Assembly: GCA_027486795.1 (NCBI GenBank)
Contig: JAIXOI010000049.1
Coordinates: 62,001 to 126,000, forward strand
Length of the DNA: 64,000 nucleotides
Reading direction: 5' to 3'
DNA from: Sphingobacteriales bacterium
Lineage (GTDB): Bacteria; Bacteroidota; Bacteroidia; Chitinophagales; CAIOSU01
Part shown: one piece after another, positions 59,861 through 64,000 of the stretch
How the letters are laid out: each line of letters starts with the position of its first letter
Numbering within the stretch: the first letter of the stretch is position 1
Notes under the pieces: generated by a model
Told to the model about the DNA's origin: nothing
The model's database searches: none
Seen by the model: the letters and a program-made list of their open reading frames with translations, nothing else
Program-made: the position numbers and the translations under genes

Positions 59861-61030
59861 ATGATACCATTTATCGAAACTGTAGTCGGCCGTTTTGGCG
59901 GCAGGCTTGCCGGAAGCCCAGAGGAAAGGGAGGCGCAGAAATTTGTGAAGGAACATTTCGAAAGTTTGGGTGCTAAGGCCGAAATACAAACTTTTAAGGC
60001 TGCCTTAACGGCTAAATTCTTAGCCCTAAAGATTTTTACGGTTGTTTATTTTTTATGCCTAGCGCTATATTGGGTTTCGCTTCCGGCAGCCTTTGTAGTG
60101 GCGCTGCTAAACGGTGTTTTGTTTGTGGGCCATTTTCTTACCTATCGCAATTGGCTCGATTTCTTGTTTCCACAAATGGAGTCGAGCAACGTGCAAGCTA
60201 CGCTTGAGCCGCAAGGTACCGTAAAGCAAACTATTATCGTTGCAGGCCATATTGATAGTGTTCGCGAGTTTCAGTGGTGGTATCATTTAAAAAATTTTGG
60301 CGGGTTACTTACTGTTTTGGCTGGTGTGCTATATGTTTTTCAAGGCCCATTACTTTTACTGGTTTGGCTTACGGGTATTGCTTGGGCCGATGCTGTTTGG
60401 CTGTTATTGGCCATACTATCGCCAGCTACTTTTAGTATGTACGCAATGCACGGCAAAAAAGTGGTTGATGGTGCTATGGATAACCTTACTGGTGTAGCGG
60501 TAGCTGTTGAAATGGCTAAGGTATTTGCTCATGAGAGCCAACCGGGCAAAAGCCGATTGCAGCACACTCGGTTGCGTTTGGTTAGTTTTGGTAGCGAAGA
60601 GTGCGGATTGCGTGGCTCAAATGCTTATGCAGTGAGCAATAAAGAGCAATTGCTTAACGAGAATGCACTATTGGTAAATATTGACACGATAAAAGACACC
60701 GAGCACCTGAGCATCATTAAACGAGAGCTGAATACACAGGTAAAATATGATAGCCGTTTGGTTGCTGCGGTCAATCAAGCGTTTGTTGATTGTAATGTTC
60801 CGGTAAAGCATATTAACCTTAGCGTGGGTGCTACCGATGGAAGTGCTTTTGGTATACACAATTTGCCAACTATTTCTATAATCGGTATCGATTCGAGCCA
60901 GTTCGACCCTTGCTACCATACGCGCCTTGACACACTTGAGAACTTAAAACCCGAGGCACTTGAGGTGTTTAAGGTGGTTTTGGTAAATTTTATAGAAGGT
61001 TGGGATAGCGGCAAGTATCGGGTTAACTGA
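59861..61030 (+). CDS. M28 family zinc aminopeptidase-like protein with internal membrane hairpins
   Basis: A 389-residue protein with the M28 di-zinc ligand set: His130 and Asp132 (AGHIDS), bridging Asp207 (DGAMDNLTG), catalytic Glu246 with Glu247 (FGSEECG), Asp275 (VNIDTIKD) and His353 (CYHTRLDT). Unusually there are two pairs of hydrophobic segments (about 52-71 with 75-94, and 147-168 with 172-192). The second pair lies between the first and second zinc ligands, where soluble M28 enzymes have a short loop. ATG at 59861 gives the M28-like start; an upstream TTG lies in the terminator. Substrate and topology unknown. Confidence 0.9.
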   Translation: MIPFIETVVGRFGGRLAGSPEEREAQKFVKEHFESLGAKAEIQTFKAALTAKFLALKIFTVVYFLCLALYWVSLPAAFVVALLNGVLFVGHFLTYRNWLDFLFPQMESSNVQATLEPQGTVKQTIIVAGHIDSVREFQWWYHLKNFGGLLTVLAGVLYVFQGPLLLLVWLTGIAWADAVWLLLAILSPATFSMYAMHGKKVVDGAMDNLTGVAVAVEMAKVFAHESQPGKSRLQHTRLRLVSFGSEECGLRGSNAYAVSNKEQLLNENALLVNIDTIKDTEHLSIIKRELNTQVKYDSRLVAAVNQAFVDCNVPVKHINLSVGATDGSAFGIHNLPTISIIGIDSSQFDPCYHTRLDTLENLKPEALEVFKVVLVNFIEGWDSGKYRVN

Positions 61031-61085
61031 AAACTAAAAGTTCCAAGTTGAAAATGGAATGTCAAGTTATCCGAAATTTTGAATT
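61028..61085. repeat. stop-codon-adjacent AT-rich inverted element between convergent genes
   Basis: The M28 stop TGA is followed by AAACTAAAAGTTCCAAGTTG then AAAATGGAATG, and then TCAAGTTATCCGAAATTTTG then AATTCAGTT. Words resemble the AATTTGAAAATG family and ACTGAATTC/GAATTCAGT inverses. It fills the 58-base gap to the stop codon of the barrel protein gene. Confidence 0.5.
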
Positions 61086-61088
61086 CAG

Positions 61089-62246
61089 TTAAAAGGCCTC
61101 GCCGATAGCTAAGTAAAATCCTCGAGAACCATCAGTGCCAAAACCTGCATCAAAGCGCACGTTAATTCGCTCTTTGGCGTCAATTGTGAAACGTAAACCG
61201 CCACCGCCTGCAAATTTTAAGTTATTAAACGCAGGTGAGCTATAACGCCCTGCGGTATTGCCAGCGCTGGCAAAAGCCACTCCAATAAATCTCCAAAAAA
61301 TGGGGAAACGATATTCCGCGGTAAGCGCATACATATGCTGGTCTCGGTTTCGACCGAAAAAGTAGCCACGCATTAACTCATTGCCCCCAAATGTAGCCAT
61401 CATTTTAAATGGGGGCAGGTTGCTGTTTACCTGTGCCACTGCTTGCAAGGCTATTATATGGCTGCCTTTGCCTGGGTTAATATACTTTCTTAGGTCTAGT
61501 CTTAGGCTCGTTAAATCGGTATTGCCACCCAAAAAGCGGGAGTAAGTGTGGTGGCTCAATATCATGTACCAACCTTTAAATGGATATAGGTTATGATCCC
61601 TGGTATCGTATATCATGGCTACTCCCAAGCCAGATGCAGTATATCCTGTTTCGCCCGGTATAATTCGGGTATCGAAAATGCCACCTGCATTGGTTTTCAT
61701 ACTATACACATGCTCAAATCTATATTGGGCTCCCAACTGAAAATGAGGTGCTATTTGCCTTGTGAAGCGGTTTCGGGCTAATAGGTAATCTGATGAAAAG
61801 CGCTCCCCGTCGCTAATATCAGTTTCGTTACCCAATCCAAAAAAAGAATCGGGATAGCGTTGCCACAGCAAGGCACCCGTCATTCTTATCTGCCCTTTTC
61901 GCCAAAAAACATCCCAATTTGGGTTTACTATAAACTGTTTGTTGAGGGTAAACACAAATACAAATCCTACGTTGGAGAGGTTGCCTGTGCTATCGGTACT
62001 GCGGGTTCGGAAAAGCACTTGGGAGCCAAGGCCAAAACCCCAGCGGGTTTCGGGGCTGTAATTGATAAGTGGCACTGGTATTAACCGCACTTTGTAAGGA
62101 TTGCCCGAAGCGCTGAAGTATTGTTTAAACTTACTTTGTTTAGGTACGTTTTGCGCCAAACTTGCAACTGCTACCATAAAGCAACTGACGAATGCCAGCC
62201 ACTTAATAGTATTTTTTACGGAATAGTAAGTTTGCAATACTGGCAT
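61089..62246 (-). CDS. BamA/TamA-family outer membrane beta-barrel protein without POTRA domains
   Basis: A 385-residue outer membrane protein. Signal peptide (to about 32, SLAQ), then a short N-terminal segment and a barrel of the surface-antigen D15 superfamily. Visible features are RWGFGLGSQVLFR, SFFGLGNET, MIYDTRDHNLYPFKGWYM (a hallmark RDxxxFPxxG-like motif), GGNELMRGYFFGR (compare LRGY) and a C-terminal strand ending in Phe (FYLAIGEAF). POTRA domains are absent, so it is a barrel-only relative, not the essential BamA. Such proteins occur with or as phospholipase-like or surface transport partners; function unknown here. Confidence 0.88.
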   Translation of the reverse strand: MPVLQTYYSVKNTIKWLAFVSCFMVAVASLAQNVPKQSKFKQYFSASGNPYKVRLIPVPLINYSPETRWGFGLGSQVLFRTRSTDSTGNLSNVGFVFVFTLNKQFIVNPNWDVFWRKGQIRMTGALLWQRYPDSFFGLGNETDISDGERFSSDYLLARNRFTRQIAPHFQLGAQYRFEHVYSMKTNAGGIFDTRIIPGETGYTASGLGVAMIYDTRDHNLYPFKGWYMILSHHTYSRFLGGNTDLTSLRLDLRKYINPGKGSHIIALQAVAQVNSNLPPFKMMATFGGNELMRGYFFGRNRDQHMYALTAEYRFPIFWRFIGVAFASAGNTAGRYSSPAFNNLKFAGGGGLRFTIDAKERINVRFDAGFGTDGSRGFYLAIGEAF

Positions 62247-62259
62247 AGCGCATAAATAA

Positions 62260-62293
62260 AATAGGCTATCCCAAATTAAAGGGACAGCCTATT
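62260..62293 (-). terminator. probable terminator of the Thr/Pro-rich secreted protein gene
   Basis: Stem AATAGGCTaTCCC / GGGAcAGCCTATT (62260-62272 and 62281-62293) with one mismatch and an eight-base loop. On the minus strand it is followed by TTTATTTATG. It lies 23 bases past the stop of the gene at 62316 and upstream of the barrel gene. Confidence 0.65.
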
Positions 62294-62315
62294 ATGTTAC
62301 ATAGATTTTGTCGGA

Positions 62316-62693
62316 TTATTGCTTTGGTGCTACCGTATTTGATGGCTTTACTACTGGTGTAGTAGTTTTTACTGGAGCAGTAGTACCAACGTTCACACGG
62401 TTGTCAGGGTTTACCACATTGCCACGCGACGGAGCAGTAGTAGTTGATGGGGCTACACCACTTGGTTGCAACTGGCTATTTTCTGTTCTGCCTTTGTCTC
62501 CTTGGCTAGTACGAGTTGATGGGGCAGGAGAAGTGGTGGTAGTTCGTAGGCCAGCGGCATCATTGTTAGGCCTTGGGGCCTCGCTCACCTGAGAGCTTTT
62601 TTTAGGTGCGTTTGTGGTTGGCACAGAGCTTTGCGCTTGAGCAAAAAATACAATGCCAAATACGAAAGTGCCTACAGCGATAAATTTTTTCAT
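62316..62693 (-). CDS. secreted low-complexity Thr/Ser/Pro-rich protein
   Basis: A 125-residue protein. The signal peptide (KKFIAVGTFVFGIVFFAQA) is clear. The mature part is almost all Thr, Ser, Pro, Ala, Asn and Val with repeats such as TTTTSPAPSTRTS and TTAPVKTTTPVVKP. It contains no folded-domain pattern. It may be a disordered envelope or surface peptide, possibly O-glycosylated, given the Thr/Ser-Ala/Val pattern used by Bacteroidota glycosylation. A probable terminator follows. Confidence 0.7.
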   Translation of the reverse strand: MKKFIAVGTFVFGIVFFAQAQSSVPTTNAPKKSSQVSEAPRPNNDAAGLRTTTTSPAPSTRTSQGDKGRTENSQLQPSGVAPSTTTAPSRGNVVNPDNRVNVGTTAPVKTTTPVVKPSNTVAPKQ

Positions 62694-62743
62694 GATGTAC
62701 TGCGTTTAATATTTTGATAACTATACCCTAAAGATACACCTTT

Positions 62744-63412
62744 TTATTGTTCTGGCATACGGGCAATGATGGTTTTGCCACCACGTACTTTTTCTTTTAG
62801 GTTTATTTCTATTTTGGCATCCAATGGCAAGTACAAATCAATTCTTGAGCCAAATTTAATGAACCCGAACTCGGCACCTTGTATCACTTGCTGGCCTTCT
62901 TCAACATAATGCACAATGCGGCGCGCCAAAACACCTGCAACTTGCCTTACCAATACTTCCACGCCATCGTCTTCTATAACGAGTGTGTTCCGCTCATTAT
63001 GGGTCGACGATTTCGGGTTGTAAGCTACCAGGTATTTTCCAGGGTGGTATTTTACATATTTCACTACACCGCTTATTGGGTTCCAGTTGATGTGCACATT
63101 GCTGGGCGACATAAATATGGAAACCAAAAGACGCTTTTCGTTAAAATATTCTACCTCGTGTGTTTCTTCAATAGTTACAATTTTCCCATCGCAAGGGGCT
63201 ACTATGCACTGCGCATCGGTAATCATAGCCCTGCGCGGCTTACGAAAAAAGTACGCTACAAATAGAAAGAATGCTACCGATATGCCCGAAAGCAAATACA
63301 GCCCATTGTACGGCAACAAATTAGAGTAATGGAAGGCCAAATTGAAAGCCGCCAGCACCAAAAAGGTCACCAGTATTATTTTATATCCTTCTTTATGAAT
63401 CGAAAGTGCCAT
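62744..63412 (-). CDS. psd: phosphatidylserine decarboxylase family protein
   Basis: A 222-residue membrane-associated pyruvoyl enzyme forming phosphatidylethanolamine. Two N-terminal hydrophobic segments (about 12-29 and 37-54) precede the catalytic domain. The self-cleavage site is Gly188-Ser189 in FIKFGSRIDL, where the serine becomes the pyruvoyl group. Other conserved parts are VAPCDGKIVTIEE, SIFMSPSNVHINWNPISG and RQVAGVLARRIV. The length matches the short (PSD-B, archaetidylserine-like) class. It has a usual partner, a CDP-alcohol transferase (pssA), which is not visible in this window. Confidence 0.93.
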   Translation of the reverse strand: MALSIHKEGYKIILVTFLVLAAFNLAFHYSNLLPYNGLYLLSGISVAFFLFVAYFFRKPRRAMITDAQCIVAPCDGKIVTIEETHEVEYFNEKRLLVSIFMSPSNVHINWNPISGVVKYVKYHPGKYLVAYNPKSSTHNERNTLVIEDDGVEVLVRQVAGVLARRIVHYVEEGQQVIQGAEFGFIKFGSRIDLYLPLDAKIEINLKEKVRGGKTIIARMPEQ

Positions 63413-63697
63413 GAAATAAGGTTAGCCAGAATTGTTGTTAGCCAACAAAAATACTCCTTTTTTAGCCATAATACTACAACGCTCCGCAAAGCTCAATAGT
63501 TTTCTAAGATATGAAATTGTGTTCTGTTTCGGGTGTCTGGTTTCGATATGGAGCCTCTCTGATAGCGCAGGTGTCTGGTATGTTGTTGGTACCATTGCAG
63601 TTGAAGTGATAACATTGAAAAACGGAAGCATTAACTACCGAACTTCTGCAGTGCTTGTGGCGGCAGTTAGCTATCTTGAGCAAAAATGTAACCTGGC
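63413..63697. other. 285-base intergenic region without a supported gene
   Basis: Between divergent psd and the dehydratase gene. Open frames exist on both strands here, but neither looks like a protein family, and one would overlap the dehydratase start. A direct repeat GTGTCTGGT is present (63533-63541 and 63571-63579). No strong promoter box is seen. Confidence 0.5.
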
Positions 63698-63934
63698 ATG
63701 TGGATAGAGAAAAACAATCAATTGCACCGCACCTTTAAGTTTAGTGACTTTTCAGAGGCATTTGCCTTTATGACACGGGTAGCACTGTTAGCCGAAAAGC
63801 ATAACCACCACCCAACCTGGTCCAACACTTACAACACCTTGGATATTTATCTATCTACCCACGATGCTGGAAATACCATTACTGATAAAGACCATAAGCT
63901 GGCCAGGGCAATTGACGGTTTGTTGGTGGCTTAA
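63698..63934 (+). CDS. phhB: 4a-hydroxytetrahydrobiopterin dehydratase (pterin-4a-carbinolamine dehydratase)
   Basis: A 78-residue PCD/DCoH-family protein that dehydrates 4a-hydroxytetrahydropterin, recycling the cofactor of phenylalanine hydroxylase. The active-site signature is HNHHPTW (residues 35-41), preceded by [19 protein letters not shown] and followed by [19 protein letters not shown]. The C-terminus is KLARAID. It is shorter than enteric forms (about 100), normal for Bacteroidota. It could serve the same Phe/Tyr catabolic route as the homogentisate dioxygenase 20 kb away. Confidence 0.92.
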   Translation: MWIEKNNQLHRTFKFSDFSEAFAFMTRVALLAEKHNHHPTWSNTYNTLDIYLSTHDAGNTITDKDHKLARAIDGLLVA

Positions 63935-64000
63935 GCAGTGGCAAATTGCTTAGGGCAATGCTCTGGCATAGTTCTTATTGTGCAAAAAAAAGCTGCCTCA

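Noticed and set aside
61089-62246. Barrel protein considered as BamA itself
   Set aside because: It lacks the POTRA domains and is far too short (385 residues versus 750-900).
63432-63707. 91-codon plus-strand frame before phhB, and a minus-strand frame at 63422-63631
   Set aside because: Neither resembles a protein family; the plus-strand one overlaps the phhB start by 10 bases in another frame, and no promoter is seen.
1-64000. tRNA, rRNA or riboswitch in intergenic gaps
   Set aside because: I looked through the gaps by eye and saw no cloverleaf, TTCRA arm with matching ends, or known riboswitch core; a covariance-model scan could still find something small.

Overview
The window comes from a member of the Bacteroidota, most likely of the Chitinophagales/Sphingobacteriia type. 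Three things point there: secreted proteins with type IX secretion system (T9SS) C-terminal sorting domains of both type A and type B; an alternative complex III plus cytochrome oxidase operon in the Bacteroidota order; and repeated matches to the Bacteroidota promoter -7 box TAnnTTTG with weak or absent Shine-Dalgarno sequences. There is no phage, IS transposase, CRISPR array, rRNA or tRNA that I can see.

Region 1 (1-15.8 kb, minus strand): one 14-gene respiratory operon, transcribed from a well-formed promoter near 15.8 kb. It runs actA-B-C-D-E-F (alternative complex III, quinol:cytochrome c oxidoreductase), then coxB, coxA, the heme O synthase gene, two subunit III genes, subunit IV, an SCO copper chaperone and a DUF420 protein. 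Together they build a quinol-oxidising complex and its A1-type aa3 terminal oxidase. CoxB has no fused heme c, whereas ActA carries an additional N-terminal monoheme domain.

Region 2 (16-25 kb): tail-specific protease, a Uma2-family nuclease divergent from a ParE-type toxin-antitoxin pair, glyA, a secreted TPR protein, then surE-small membrane protein-lpxB (overlapping genes).

Region 3 (25-36.7 kb): two very large secreted proteins. One is a 2373-residue T9SS type A protein with five N-terminal tandem repeats, a P-domain and many Ig-like modules. The other is a 1279-residue gliding-motility-type (type B) protein with SprB-like repeats, preceded by an overlapping gene for a small secreted protein.

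Region 4 (36.9-48.6 kb): priA, an IscA-type Fe-S carrier, an S4 RNA-binding protein, a secreted beta-propeller-like protein, a T9SS protein, homogentisate dioxygenase, gltX, two small charged proteins and a tandem pair of secreted paralogues of unknown function. Region 5 (48.7-50.1 kb): an AT-richer two-gene cassette, an agmatine-deiminase-family enzyme translationally coupled to an unrecognised protein whose motif order resembles the alkyladenine DNA glycosylase (AAG) fold. This is the least explained functional unit in the window. Region 6 (50.4-64 kb): aconitase, an ABC-type permease, ligA, two more T9SS proteins, an M28 peptidase with a membrane hairpin inside its catalytic domain, a BamA-like barrel, phosphatidylserine decarboxylase and pterin carbinolamine dehydratase.

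The intergenic space is unusually rich in short AT-rich or palindromic dispersed repeats. Several start exactly at, or within a few bases of, the stop codon of the upstream gene. With the AAG-like/deiminase cassette, these repeats are what most deserves a second look.
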